DNA of 43,809 bases from Gammaproteobacteria bacterium. GTDB taxonomy: Bacteria; Pseudomonadota; Gammaproteobacteria; Chromatiales; Chromatiaceae. Made by a program: the position numbers and the translations under genes. Below the pieces are notes generated by a model. The model did no database searches, was not told the DNA's origin, and saw nothing but the letters and a program-made list of their open reading frames with translations. Below, one piece after another: positions 20,253 through 31,329 of this stretch (the stretch's first letter is position 1; each line of letters begins with the position of its first letter). Where the stretch lies: contig JASJBU010000006.1 of NCBI GenBank assembly GCA_030066355.1, positions 1 to 43,809 on the forward strand, in the 5' to 3' direction.

Positions 20253-20657
20253 ATGATCTTCACCTATCCATTCACCGCCAATCTGCACGACATCGATGCG
20301 GCCGGCGTCATGTTCTTCGCCCACTACTTCCGCCATGCCCATGATGCCTACGAGGCCTTCATGGCCAGGATCGAAAATGGCCTACCGGAATTGATCGCGC
20401 AGCAAACGATCATACCCCTCGTGCACAGCGAGGCGGACTTTCTGCTGCCGGTCTGTCATGGGGACGCCGTCACCATCGAACTCAGCCTGGAGCGGATCGG
20501 TAACAGCTCATTTACCCTGAGCTATCGATTTATCGACCCGCAGGACCGGTTATCAGCCCGGGTAAGGACCACTCATGTCATGTTGGGTAGCGGGGACCGG
20601 AAACCCATGGCGCTGCCCGAGACGCTAAGCAAGACCTTGCAGGAATACACTGCCTGA
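20253..20657 (+). CDS. Hotdog-fold thioesterase, probable 1,4-dihydroxy-2-naphthoyl-CoA hydrolase
   Basis: FTYPFTANLHDIDAAGVMFFAHYFRHAHDAYEAFM: 4HBT-type signature. Position directly after menC suggests DHNA-CoA hydrolysis. Confidence 0.8.
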   Translation: MIFTYPFTANLHDIDAAGVMFFAHYFRHAHDAYEAFMARIENGLPELIAQQTIIPLVHSEADFLLPVCHGDAVTIELSLERIGNSSFTLSYRFIDPQDRLSARVRTTHVMLGSGDRKPMALPETLSKTLQEYTA

Positions 20658-22152
20658 GGGCCTTGCGATCGAGTTTTCCCAGTCGATTCCTGGGCAGCGC
20701 ATCAACCTTGACAAACTCCCTGGGACGTAAGCCACTGGGCAGATGGAGGCGCACCCAGGCGTCCAGCCAGATCTCCGAGACACGACCTTGATACAAGAGC
20801 ACCAGTCGATCCCCCCAAATGGGATCAGAACGGCTGCTCACCGCCGCCGAGGTCAAGCCGGGGCAGACATCCAGCAGACGTTCCACCTCTGCAGGATGCA
20901 GACGCAGACCACCAGAGTTGAGCTGATCATCCGCCCGACCGGTCAAACAGAGCTGGTCTTGATCGTCCAGATAGCCCAGGTCACCGGACTTGTAACGTCC
21001 CTCCTGCAGCCCATCGCCGGGCTGCAGTCGTGGATTTACATAACCGGCCATCACCGCATCACCCGAAATCCATATCTCTCCCTGCCGGTCGTCAGACAGC
21101 ATGAGATCGAAGCCCGGCATCACCTCACCGACTCGCCCTGGTCTCAAGCCCGCCTGGCTGGTCCGATCCAGCACACACATGGAGCCCGTCTCGGTCATCC
21201 CGTAGCAGACGACCAGCGGCCAGCCAGCCGCATGGGCACGCTGCGCCAACGAGGCGTCCAGAGAGCCACCACCGACCAGGACCACGCGCAGTGAGCTAGG
21301 CGCCATCCTGCCCTGGGCCGCGTCGAGCAAACGACCCAACATGGCGGGGACCAGGGAGAGGTGGGTGACTTGATGCCTTTCCAGGTCCTGCCAGACCAGA
21401 CCTTCATCAAAACCCTGATGCAACACCATGGCTGCGCCCGCGGCAAAACAGCGAAGCGGGATAGCGAGCCCGGCAATATGACTCAACGGAAGACAGTTCA
21501 GCCAACAATCAGCAGCCTGTAAATCCAACTGTTGGTTGACCTGGTGGGCGCTGGTCGCCAGATTGATAGCAGACAGCATGACACCCTTGGGAGAGCTGCA
21601 GGTCCCGCTGGTCGGTACGATCAGAAGAATCCGTTGCGGGTCGTCGGGTGACGGCTCCATTTGCCTCTCTGATTGCATACCTGAATCATCGATCGATCCG
21701 AGCAGTTCCTCAGTCGCCAGCCTCTTGATACCGACCGGCAGGACGATATCCCGGTCACACACGACCAGCCTGCAGCCGCTCTGATAGAGCATGGAGTTTC
21801 GCTGATGAGAGGGCAAACCTCGATCGAGGGGCAGCAAGGCGCGTCCCAAACGAGCGGCGGCAAACTGGCCAAGCAGGGTGCAGTAGGGATTTTCAGTACA
21901 GATGCCGAAAACGGGCGCTTGGGTCGTGGCATGCAACCGTTCAGCGAAGCATTCGACAGCGCCGGTAAACTCCCGATAGCTCAGGCTTCTATTTGCCACA
22001 TGCAGAGCAATCCTTTCCCCATCCCTCGCCAGCGCCCGAGCCAACCATCTAGCGGGCATCTCCCACCGGGGGGAGATTGCGTCATCCACCGAGCAGGTCT
22101 GAACCTGTTGCCAGTACCTGGCGAAAACCGATTGCTCAATCCAACTGTTCAT
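20578..22152 (-). CDS. menE: o-succinylbenzoate-CoA ligase
   Basis: AMP-binding enzyme: LLIVPTSGTCSSPKGVMLS...VVCYGMTETGSMC...GEIWISGDAVMAGY...YKSGDLGYLDDQDQLCLTGRADDQLNSGGLRLHPAEVE...LPRNRLGKLDRKALR. Assignment supported by the men neighbourhood. Confidence 0.88.
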   Translation of the reverse strand: MNSWIEQSVFARYWQQVQTCSVDDAISPRWEMPARWLARALARDGERIALHVANRSLSYREFTGAVECFAERLHATTQAPVFGICTENPYCTLLGQFAAARLGRALLPLDRGLPSHQRNSMLYQSGCRLVVCDRDIVLPVGIKRLATEELLGSIDDSGMQSERQMEPSPDDPQRILLIVPTSGTCSSPKGVMLSAINLATSAHQVNQQLDLQAADCWLNCLPLSHIAGLAIPLRCFAAGAAMVLHQGFDEGLVWQDLERHQVTHLSLVPAMLGRLLDAAQGRMAPSSLRVVLVGGGSLDASLAQRAHAAGWPLVVCYGMTETGSMCVLDRTSQAGLRPGRVGEVMPGFDLMLSDDRQGEIWISGDAVMAGYVNPRLQPGDGLQEGRYKSGDLGYLDDQDQLCLTGRADDQLNSGGLRLHPAEVERLLDVCPGLTSAAVSSRSDPIWGDRLVLLYQGRVSEIWLDAWVRLHLPSGLRPREFVKVDALPRNRLGKLDRKALRQCIPARSCLASRAAPWVSGPRYPT

Positions 22153-22533
22153 CGTCTTCTAGCCGATTGTTATCCTGGAGCCACGGACGGGAAGAAAAAA
22201 CTGGCAAATAAACCATGCAAAACCGCTGACTGTCCGTTCCGACACGGTGGGGCAGGATCGTATCTCGCTTGGGCTCTTCTAAGTTTGATGGGTCGTGCGT
22301 GAGCAGTCAGCTCAAATAAACTGGCCGGTTGCGCCATTTCTTATCCAATGGCCTGCCCACGCTCCGCACCTTGCCGCTCACCGGTTGACGTTCATCGTAT
22401 GGGTTACGGCTTGCTTTATCACGAGGGCCTCTTGCCCTCATCTCCCCGCTAGATTTTATACGCCTTTGCAGAAAAAAATAAAAGCCGGGTATTCCCTGTA
22501 GACCTGACACGAAGGAAGGTGGGCTTCGAGGTT

Positions 22534-24039
22534 TCAATCCGCTGCGCCAGTGCGGCCGCAGGTCTTCGCCGAGGCACAGGGAAAACCGATCACCAGCCCC
22601 AGGCTCAATAACGCCAGAATCGGCAAATTGCCAAACCGGGCAAAGGGCGTGATACCAGACATGGGCAGAATCTCACCCTTGAGGACGGTCTCCTGCATGA
22701 GGGGCGTTCTGGCAAGCAGGGCTCCATCAGGACCGACAATGGCCGAGATCCCGGTATTCGTGGCGCGCAACAGATAGCGGCTGGTCTCCAGGGCCCGCAT
22801 CCTGGCGATCTGCAGGTGCTGATGAGGTGCCAGGGATCGCCCGAACCAGGCATCGTTGCTGGCATTGATCAGATAGGCCGCCTCCGGCAGGGCCTCGGCC
22901 ATTTCAGTCCCGAAAGCATCCTCATAGCAGATCGACATCCCGACCTGGTGCTCACCGACCCGCATCAAGGGTTTCGGCTTGCTGCCGGGGGTGAAGTCGG
23001 ACATGGGGATGGTGAAAAAATCCACCAGGCCGGTCAAGATTGGCTTCCATGGGAGATATTCGGTAAAGGGAACCAGATGCCTTTTGGAATAGTGGTCGCG
23101 TAACTTTCCCATGGAGACCATCGAATTGTAATACCGGCTACCATCCTCACCCAGACGCACCACGCCGAAGACCAGCTCGGTACCCCGCGCCTTGAGTTCC
23201 TGCTCGAGTGGCTGCAGGAAGGCCTCGTCAACCTGATGCTGAAAGGCGGACACGGCAGTCTCCGGCCAGACGATCAGATCAGTACCCAGGTTCTCTTTGG
23301 TGAGACGCGCATAGAGCGTCAATGAAGGTACCAACTGATCGAGCTCCCATTTCTCCTCCTGTGGGATATTGCCCTGGACCAGCGCCACTTCGATGGGCTC
23401 CGCACTCTGCTGACTCCACTGCACCTGCAAGAGCCCCCAGCCTGACAACCATATCCCCATCAACCCTGATATTGCGAATGGGCGCGCTTTCCCAGGCTTC
23501 AGCACCAACAGGCCCAAGCCTGCAGATAGTGCTGTTACATAGCTGACGCCCAAGCCTCCCAAGAGCGGCCCAAACCCTGCCAGTGGCGTGTCGATCTGCG
23601 CATGGCCAAGCTCCAACCAGGGGAAACCGCTTAGAAACCAGCCACGAAACCACTCGACAAGCACCCATAACGCCGGATAGACCCCCAGCAACTTGAGTCT
23701 GTCAGGTGTCTCGAAGCGCTCACTCAGCCAACCCAGGAGCCCATAGTAGAGGGCCATGAGGACCACGAAGACCAGGGTGATCAGAATCGGCAGGAACCAA
23801 CCAATATTTCCGAACTGGGCGATACTGACATGCAACCAGGTGACACCGGTCCCCATCATCCCCAAACCGAAGAAGAACCCCAGACGAAAGCCCCCTCCCG
23901 GATTCTTCAACCAGAGCTGGAATAGCAGTGCAGGACCCAGGATCGCCAGCGGCCAGATGGCAAAGGGGGCAAAGGCTCCGGTGGTCAGGATACCGGCCAG
24001 TACAGCGATCAGCCCGGGATGGGTGTGGCTCAGGCTCAT
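22534..24039 (-). CDS. lnt: Apolipoprotein N-acyltransferase
   Basis: GVTWLHVSIAQFGNIGW...VALVQGNIPQEEKW...VWPETAVSAF...SKRHLVPFTEYLPW...SICYEDAFG...NASNDAWFG: Lnt/nitrilase motifs. Confidence 0.95.
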   Translation of the reverse strand: MSLSHTHPGLIAVLAGILTTGAFAPFAIWPLAILGPALLFQLWLKNPGGGFRLGFFFGLGMMGTGVTWLHVSIAQFGNIGWFLPILITLVFVVLMALYYGLLGWLSERFETPDRLKLLGVYPALWVLVEWFRGWFLSGFPWLELGHAQIDTPLAGFGPLLGGLGVSYVTALSAGLGLLVLKPGKARPFAISGLMGIWLSGWGLLQVQWSQQSAEPIEVALVQGNIPQEEKWELDQLVPSLTLYARLTKENLGTDLIVWPETAVSAFQHQVDEAFLQPLEQELKARGTELVFGVVRLGEDGSRYYNSMVSMGKLRDHYSKRHLVPFTEYLPWKPILTGLVDFFTIPMSDFTPGSKPKPLMRVGEHQVGMSICYEDAFGTEMAEALPEAAYLINASNDAWFGRSLAPHQHLQIARMRALETSRYLLRATNTGISAIVGPDGALLARTPLMQETVLKGEILPMSGITPFARFGNLPILALLSLGLVIGFPCASAKTCGRTGAAD

Positions 24040-24048
24040 TGCGGGACG

Positions 24049-24681
24049 TCAGGTCAGCGCGGGGGGACTACTCTGCAAGCTGCTGGGTTCCGGCGGAGCG
24101 TCGTGCTCGTCTTCGATATCGCCGACGATCTGCTCCAACACGTCCTCCAGGGTGATCAAACCAACCGTCGAACCGTATTCGTCGACCACGATCGCCATGT
24201 GATTGCGCGTCAGACGCAGCTTCCGCATCAGACTGCTGAGGCGCATGCTATCGGGGACGATGAGCACTTCCCGTAGGAAATTTTTCAATTTGAACTTCTT
24301 CTTGTCTTGTTGATGCATCCAACCGAGCAGGTCCTTGGGTAACAATATCCCCACCACCTCGTCAGTGTCCTTACCGATCACCGGAATACGCGAATGCAGG
24401 GATTCGTTGACGACCCGCAACACCTCTTCCAGGTCGTCGTTCTTGCGTAACACGACCAACTGCTTGCGTGGGGTCATAACCTCACGGACCCTGAGTTCCG
24501 AAACCATCATCGCCCCCTGCATCATGCTCAGAGTTTCGAGATCCAGTAACTCGCGTTCTTGCGATAGATTCAGCAGTTCCAGTAATTGCTCCCTGTCTTT
24601 GGGTTCACCCCCGAAAAAACGGCTGAGTCGTTCCAGCCAGTTGATAAGCGAGCCACAGTCCTCTCGGTCTATACCGTTCAT
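24049..24681 (-). CDS. corC: CorC/HlyC-type CBS-pair protein (short form)
   Basis: [14 protein letters not shown]...[23 protein letters not shown]...[36 protein letters not shown]. Ends shortly after the second CBS domain. Confidence 0.85.
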   Translation of the reverse strand: MNGIDREDCGSLINWLERLSRFFGGEPKDREQLLELLNLSQERELLDLETLSMMQGAMMVSELRVREVMTPRKQLVVLRKNDDLEEVLRVVNESLHSRIPVIGKDTDEVVGILLPKDLLGWMHQQDKKKFKLKNFLREVLIVPDSMRLSSLMRKLRLTRNHMAIVVDEYGSTVGLITLEDVLEQIVGDIEDEHDAPPEPSSLQSSPPALT

Positions 24682-25202
24682 GGGTCCTCTTCGTGGTAGG
24701 GATCGGGAAAATGGAGCTGCTGGAGGATGGTCCGTTCCAATGCCTCCATTCGCTCCGCCTCAGGGTCGGTCTGATGGTCATAACCCTGCAGGTGCAATAC
24801 GCCATGAACCACCATATGGGCCCAATGGGCCAGGTCTGGCTTGCCCTGTTGCCGCGCTTCTTCCGACACCACCGGCGCACAGATCACCAGGTCACCCAGC
24901 AGGGCACTGGCGACTTCAGATGGGGGTTCGAATGGAAAGGAGAGCACATTGGTCGGCCGATCCAGGCCGCGATACTGCAGGTTCAAGCGCCGGCTCTCCG
25001 CTTCATCGACGAGACGGATCACCAGCTCTGTCCGGTTGCGCGGGGCAACCAGGGCCGCCTGTACCCAACGGATGAAATCATCCTCTGCAGGTAATGCCGT
25101 GGCTTGGGTCACGGGTTGGATTTCCACCTCCAGATTCACGATCGACCGGCCTGCGGCCCCGCTTTGCCAATGCGAGTATTCAACGTTGTCGGTCGAAGTC
25201 AT
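24678..25202 (-). CDS. ybeY: rRNA maturation endoribonuclease YbeY
   Basis: Metal-binding signature [15 protein letters not shown]; neighbours phoH-like and corC. ORF could start at 25220. Confidence 0.93.
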   Translation of the reverse strand: MTSTDNVEYSHWQSGAAGRSIVNLEVEIQPVTQATALPAEDDFIRWVQAALVAPRNRTELVIRLVDEAESRRLNLQYRGLDRPTNVLSFPFEPPSEVASALLGDLVICAPVVSEEARQQGKPDLAHWAHMVVHGVLHLQGYDHQTDPEAERMEALERTILQQLHFPDPYHEEDP

Positions 25203-26154
25203 CGTAGGCCTGCACCACACGCTGCACCAGCGGATGCCTGACTACGTCTCGTGCATTGAAGAAGGTAAAAGTGATGCCGTCCACCCGCGACAGCACCTCG
25301 ATGGCCTGCCGCAGCCCGGATTGTTGGCCTCGCGGCAGATCGATCTGCGTGACATCGCCGGTGATCACCGCTGTGGAGCCGAAACCGATGCGGGTCAGGA
25401 ACATCTTCATCTGTTCCGGGGTGGTGTTCTGGGCCTCGTCCAGGATCACGAAGGATTCGTTGAGGGTGCGCCCACGCATATAGGCCAGGGGCGCCACCTC
25501 GATGACGTTACGCTCCACCAGCTTGGCCACCTTTTCAAAGCCGAGCATCTCGTACAGCGCGTCATACAGCGGCCGCAGATAGGGATCAATTTTCTGCGCC
25601 AGATCGCCGGGTAGAAAACCCAGGCGTTCACCGGCCTCAACGGCAGGGCGTACCAACAGGATGCGCCGCACCTGGTCCCGCTCCATGGCATCCACCGCAC
25701 AGGCCACTGCCAGATAGGTCTTGCCGGTACCCGCCGGACCGACCCCGAAGTTGATGTCATGGGTCAGCACCTTGTGCAGATACTCCTGCTGATTGGGTCC
25801 CCGCGGCCGCACCAAGCCCCGCCGGGTCTTGATCAGCGTTTCCGGAACCTCTGGCCGAGCGGACGGCTCTAGCAAGGCATCGATACCGGAATCCTGCAGA
25901 AACAGATGGATTCTTTGGGGGTCGAGTGCCTCATCCGCCGCGGTTCGATAGAGATCCTGCAACACCTGTTCGCCGGCACGTATCGCATCCCGTTCACCGA
26001 TCAGGTGAAATTGATTGCCGCGATTGTTGATCTCGATACCCAGGCGGCGCTCGATCTGGCGCAAATGCTCGTCCAGCTGACCACAGACATTGGCCAACTG
26101 CTGGTTGTCAGCCGGCTCCAGGGTCAAATCAAGGGATTCGGGGTGTTCAGACAA
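25180..26154 (-). CDS. PhoH family ATPase (YbeZ)
   Basis: [21 protein letters not shown]...[19 protein letters not shown]...[43 protein letters not shown]. Confidence 0.95.
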   Translation of the reverse strand: MSEHPESLDLTLEPADNQQLANVCGQLDEHLRQIERRLGIEINNRGNQFHLIGERDAIRAGEQVLQDLYRTAADEALDPQRIHLFLQDSGIDALLEPSARPEVPETLIKTRRGLVRPRGPNQQEYLHKVLTHDINFGVGPAGTGKTYLAVACAVDAMERDQVRRILLVRPAVEAGERLGFLPGDLAQKIDPYLRPLYDALYEMLGFEKVAKLVERNVIEVAPLAYMRGRTLNESFVILDEAQNTTPEQMKMFLTRIGFGSTAVITGDVTQIDLPRGQQSGLRQAIEVLSRVDGITFTFFNARDVVRHPLVQRVVQAYDDFDRQR

Positions 26155-26187
26155 AATGGAAAATCCAATCGAAAGGTTTAGTAATTG

Positions 26188-27540
26188 TCAGCCGTTTACC
26201 GCACGGGATGCAACCGTTTCAACCCGCTCGCCGCGCAGGGAATTGGGCAGGGCCTCGGTAATCATCACATCGACGAACTGACCAAGCAGATCCGGCGGGC
26301 CGGCGAAGTTGACCACCCGGTTATTCTCGGTACGCCCCGCCAACTGTTCCGGGTCCTTGCGCGCGGGACGATCCACCAGAACCCGTTGTACCCTGCCGAC
26401 CATCTGCCGGGCGATACGCTGGGCCTGGCTGTTGATCAGTTGCTGGAGCTTTGCGAGCCTGGCCTGCTTAACCCGATGGGGCACATCATCCGGCAGCTCG
26501 GATGCCGGAGTCCCCGGACGGCGACTGTAGATGAAGCTGTAGGAATGATCGAAGCCGATCTCCTCGATCAGCCGCAGGGTGTCCTGAAAATCCGCTTCGG
26601 TCTCGCCGGGAAATCCGACGATAAAATCGGAAGAGATGGTAATATCGGGACGTACTTCACGCAGCCTGCGGATCTTGGCTTTGTATTCGGCGGCCATGTG
26701 ACCACGCTTCATCAACCCCAGGATGCGATCCGACCCGGACTGTACCGGCAGATGCAGGAAACTGACCAGTTCCGGCACCCGACCGTAGACCTCGATCAGG
26801 CTATCGGAGAATTCCACCGGATGGGAGGTGGTGAAACGAATACGCTCGATACCCTCCACCGCCGCTACATACTCGATTAATAACGCCAGATCGGCGCTTT
26901 CACAATCATGCATCTCGCCCCGGTAGGCGTTGACATTCTGTCCCAACAGGTTGACTTCCCGCACCCCCTGAGCCGCCAATCCCGCCACCTCCGCGATCAC
27001 ATCGTCAAACGGCCGGCTGATCTCTTCGCCTCGGGTAAAGGGCACCACGCAGTAGGTGCAGTATTTGGAACAACCCTCCATGATGGACACATAGGCCGTC
27101 GGGCCCTCGGCACGGGGCTCGGGCAGATTGTCGAATTTCTCGATCTCAGGAAAGGTGACATCCACCACCGGGTGATGTGTCTGACGCACCTCCCGGATCA
27201 TCTGCGGCAGGCGGTGCAGGGTCTGAGGGCCGAACACCAGGTCAACATAGGGCGCCCGTTCGCGGATCGCCTCACCCTCCTGGCTCGCCACGCAACCGCC
27301 CACACCGATGATCAAGGCAGGATTGCGTTCCTTCCAAGGCCGCCAGCGACCGAGCTGGGAAAAAACCTTCTCTTGGGCCTTCTCGCGTATCGAGCAGGTG
27401 TTGAGCAACAGGACATCCGCCGCTTCAGGTTGATCAGTCAGCTCGAGGCCTTCAGCCACGCGCAGGCCATCCGCCATGCGTGTCGAGTCGTACTCATTCA
27501 TCTGACAGCCAAAGGTCTTGATGTACAGTTTACCGGCCAT
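26188..27540 (-). CDS. miaB: tRNA-2-methylthio-N6-dimethylallyladenosine synthase
   Basis: [24 protein letters not shown]...[26 protein letters not shown]...LGQNVNAY: radical SAM methylthiotransferase; TRAM at C-terminus. Confidence 0.96.
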   Translation of the reverse strand: MAGKLYIKTFGCQMNEYDSTRMADGLRVAEGLELTDQPEAADVLLLNTCSIREKAQEKVFSQLGRWRPWKERNPALIIGVGGCVASQEGEAIRERAPYVDLVFGPQTLHRLPQMIREVRQTHHPVVDVTFPEIEKFDNLPEPRAEGPTAYVSIMEGCSKYCTYCVVPFTRGEEISRPFDDVIAEVAGLAAQGVREVNLLGQNVNAYRGEMHDCESADLALLIEYVAAVEGIERIRFTTSHPVEFSDSLIEVYGRVPELVSFLHLPVQSGSDRILGLMKRGHMAAEYKAKIRRLREVRPDITISSDFIVGFPGETEADFQDTLRLIEEIGFDHSYSFIYSRRPGTPASELPDDVPHRVKQARLAKLQQLINSQAQRIARQMVGRVQRVLVDRPARKDPEQLAGRTENNRVVNFAGPPDLLGQFVDVMITEALPNSLRGERVETVASRAVNG

Positions 27541-27935
27541 AAATGTCCTGAAGTTCAGAAAAACCGCTAGTTTAACTTTTTCCGATCTTTCTCCACAAAT
27601 TCCCCTGCCGCCGAGCATAATGCCCCGGGGATTTCTGCCTACTTCCGCAGCCTAGCCCAACTGCTCGATGGATCAGTGCAATACTGCGCTACGTATGCTG
27701 GAATCATCATCCGCGCTTCTGCGTAGGGAAAACGCTCGATATTTCTGCAGAATCCCGGTCAATCTGGTCTAGAATTGAAGGTAGGATTTTGATTCACTCA
27801 CAGTGACTGTAAGCGCAGATCCTACCCTGCATCCAACCCTCAACCTCAGATTGGGCAGGGTCCTTCAAAGCAGGTGTCGATTGAGGTCAGGGAACGCTTC
27901 TCCAAGCATGCCTTAACCTCAAGGAAGGTGTACCC

Positions 27936-28658
27936 ATGAAAAGGATTTATCTCCTCATGTCTCTGTTGGTTTCACTCCTCATACTTACAGCATGTGGTGG
28001 AGGTGGGGGTGATGATGATTCCACGCCCACCGACCTTTCAGTGCTTTTCGATATAACGGAATTGAATTCGCTCAATGTGGGTTTGAAATATGAGTTCTAT
28101 CTGGAAGGCACGGACAGTAATGATCACGACTGGGAGGGATCGATCATAGTGACGATCGGTGCCAATGTCACGATTGATGGCGTTACGTACATTCCAGAAG
28201 AGCTCCTTACCTCGCTGACCCACATCCCGACCAATCAAGTCTTCACTTCAACAATAACCGGCTATTACTACCTATCCGGAGAACCTGATTATTTCATCAG
28301 CATCGATTCTGAAGGGGGATACATGCATTGTGATGCCGTCACTGTCTATGCATCACCCGATTTTGTTTCGATCGGCGATACCGGCAATATGACCCAATAC
28401 TCATGCAACAGGTGTACTGATGATACCTGCGCAGATTTTGATAACTATTTTTACGATATCAGAGGGACCTGGTCAGTCGAAAATGGCTATGATGGATACG
28501 CCTATCTAGTCTTTGATACGGAGCGGTTGGACGTACAAACAGATACCAGTATCGAAGAAATCAAGAAATTCAAGATTGACATCTCAGGGACGATCGTAAG
28601 CTTTACTTTCACAACTTACTTCCCAGACGGTTATTGGCGGACCTTAACGAGCCTCTGA
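27936..28658 (+). CDS. Hypothetical lipoprotein
   Basis: MKRIYLLMSLLVSLLILTACGGGGGDDD: lipobox LTAC with Gly/Asp linker. AAGGAAGG upstream. No domain recognised; locally AT-richer than neighbours by eye. Confidence 0.7.
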   Translation: MKRIYLLMSLLVSLLILTACGGGGGDDDSTPTDLSVLFDITELNSLNVGLKYEFYLEGTDSNDHDWEGSIIVTIGANVTIDGVTYIPEELLTSLTHIPTNQVFTSTITGYYYLSGEPDYFISIDSEGGYMHCDAVTVYASPDFVSIGDTGNMTQYSCNRCTDDTCADFDNYFYDIRGTWSVENGYDGYAYLVFDTERLDVQTDTSIEEIKKFKIDISGTIVSFTFTTYFPDGYWRTLTSL

Positions 28659-28675
28659 ACCAGAGAGAGAACATC

Positions 28676-28699
28676 CCCCAACTGCAACAGCGGTTGGGG
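28676..28699. terminator. Stable hairpin between convergent genes
   Basis: CCCCAACTGC-AACA-GCGGTTGGGG, 10-bp stem with one wobble, tetraloop. Lies between the lipoprotein and gmk 3' ends. Confidence 0.5.
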
Positions 28700-28734
28700 A
28701 ATGGATGGTTAGATCATACAGAACCCGGAAGATC

Positions 28735-29406
<672 letters not shown>

Positions 29407-30210
29407 TCAATAGTAGAAACTGGGCCGGGTCCCCTTGGCGGTGTAATAGGGCATCATCTCCTCGGCCAGGTCGCGGAGTACTTGCTGGCGATTCTCCGGA
29501 CTCGGGTGGGTGCTGAGAAACTGCGGTGGACGACCGCCGGAGAGCGATCCCATCTTTTCCCAGAGGGTCGCTGCAGCCCGCGGATCATAGCCCGCCTTGG
29601 CCGCCAGCTCGATACCGATGCGGTCCGCCTCGGCCTCGGCCGTGCGGCTGTTGGGCAGCTCGACAGCCAGCTTCGCCGCAAGCGCAGCACCGGCCAGTGC
29701 CAACTGACTGCTGTCCGACGCGACCCCCACCGCCACCACACCCACCTGACTGGCCATCGCCACCGACATCTTCTCCGCCGTGTGCTTGGCCAGGGCATGG
29801 CTGATCTCGTGGGCCAACACCTGGGCCAATTCATCATCCGTGGGTTTGACCTGTTCGATCAAGCCGGTATAGATGGCCATCTTGCCCCCCGCCATGGCCC
29901 AGGCATTGGCGGTTTCGGAATCATCGATGATCTTCATGCTCCATTCCCATTCCCGGGTCTCCGGCCGCATCTCAACCGCCTGGGCGATAAGTCGGCCGGT
30001 GATCAGGCGCACTCTTGCAGCCAGTTTGGGATCATTATCCAGCTGACCTTTTTCGTCGTATGGCTTGAGCATCTCCACATAGGCCGTTTTGGACGAGCTG
30101 ATTGCCTGTTCCTCGGAGACAATCATCAATTGTTTCCGCCCAGTGGGGCTGGTGGCACAAGCCGATAGGAGAAGAAGCAAGATGATTGTGAGGGTGATTT
30201 GCACTTTCAT
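29407..30210 (-). CDS. M48 family metallopeptidase, lipoprotein
   Basis: MKVQITLTIILLLLLSACATSPTGRKQL (lipobox LSAC), zinc motif HEISH, TAEAEADRIGIELAAKAGYDP. Confidence 0.9.
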   Translation of the reverse strand: MKVQITLTIILLLLLSACATSPTGRKQLMIVSEEQAISSSKTAYVEMLKPYDEKGQLDNDPKLAARVRLITGRLIAQAVEMRPETREWEWSMKIIDDSETANAWAMAGGKMAIYTGLIEQVKPTDDELAQVLAHEISHALAKHTAEKMSVAMASQVGVVAVGVASDSSQLALAGAALAAKLAVELPNSRTAEAEADRIGIELAAKAGYDPRAAATLWEKMGSLSGGRPPQFLSTHPSPENRQQVLRDLAEEMMPYYTAKGTRPSFYY

Positions 30211-30248
30211 GTGACACCTATCTGGGTTTGATTGAGAAAAGCTGACAG

Positions 30249-31115
30249 TCACTCGATATTCTGGATCTGTTCACGCATCTGTTCGATCAGGACCTTCATC
30301 TCCACCGCCAAGCGGGTGACTTCGACATTGCTGGATTTCGAGGTGAGGGTATTGGCCTCACGATTCAGTTCCTGCATGAGAAAGTCCAGGCGACGACCTA
30401 CCGGTTCATCAGCGTTCAGGACCCGCTCCACTTCCTCCAGATGCGCCTCCAGTCGATCCATCTCCTCAGCCACATCCAAGCGTTGGGCCAACAGTGCCAT
30501 CTCCTGCTCCAGGCGGTTCTCATCCAACGCTTCCATCACTTCCAACAGGCGTTCCTGTATTCGCGCCTTCACCTCCTTGAGGACTTCCGGCATCAATTCC
30601 CGTACACCTTTGACCTGTTCCTGCATTGCCCGAGAACGCTGCAAGACGATCTCCGCCAGCCGGGAGCCTTCTCGTTGGCGGCTCTCCACCAGACTCTCCA
30701 AGGCCGACTCCAGCAGCTCCATCGCCTGTTGCTTCACGGGGGTGAAATCCCGCTCTTCTTCTTGTAACACACCCGGCCAGCGCAACAACTCCAGGGGCTT
30801 GAGATAGGAGTCCACATGCAGCATCGATGCTACCTCCTGATCAGCCGATACCAGTTGCTCGACCATCCGCCGGTTGACCCGCAAGTTGGACTCCGCCAAC
30901 TCGCCGGATTTGAATTTCAGGCCGACATCCAGCTTTCCCCTGCCAAGGCGCGCTGAGATCTTCTCCCGCACCGCGGTCTCCAGCACCCGCAGTTCCTCCG
31001 GCAGCCGCAGAAACATTTCCAAATAACGATGATTGACTGAACGTAATTCCCAACTGATTTCACCGAGTTCACCCCGGTACTCTTTACGCGCAAAGGCGGT
31101 CATACTACTGATCAT
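30249..31115 (-). CDS. YicC/YloC family endoribonuclease
   Basis: MISSMTAFARKEYRGELGEISWELRSVNHRYLEMFLRLPEELR...GRRLDFLMQELNREANTLTSKSSNVEVTRLAVEMKVLIEQMREQIQNIE. Confidence 0.95.
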   Translation of the reverse strand: MISSMTAFARKEYRGELGEISWELRSVNHRYLEMFLRLPEELRVLETAVREKISARLGRGKLDVGLKFKSGELAESNLRVNRRMVEQLVSADQEVASMLHVDSYLKPLELLRWPGVLQEEERDFTPVKQQAMELLESALESLVESRQREGSRLAEIVLQRSRAMQEQVKGVRELMPEVLKEVKARIQERLLEVMEALDENRLEQEMALLAQRLDVAEEMDRLEAHLEEVERVLNADEPVGRRLDFLMQELNREANTLTSKSSNVEVTRLAVEMKVLIEQMREQIQNIE

Positions 31116-31329
31116 TACTTTTCTGCCTGAAACTTCTGTGATCGAGGAAGAACATACCTGTTTCTGATTCGTCGGCTTGTGGAATATGTACCATAATTAC
31201 ATGCTGATTGGATTAATAACAGTCTGCCTCTGAGGCTCAGACGTTTCACTTGCGAGATTTATTTGAACAACGGTCATCTGATGATCCAGGAATCGATACA
31301 TTACATCTGCCCCCAAGGCGTCTGCACTC

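Noticed and set aside
22153-22533. Small ORFs (22295..22501 +, 22307..22537 -) between menE and lnt
   Set aside because: Short, mutually overlapping, no recognisable domain or convincing RBS; treated as intergenic. A small hairpin GAGGGC-CTCTT-GCCCTC (22423..22439) was not enough to call an element.
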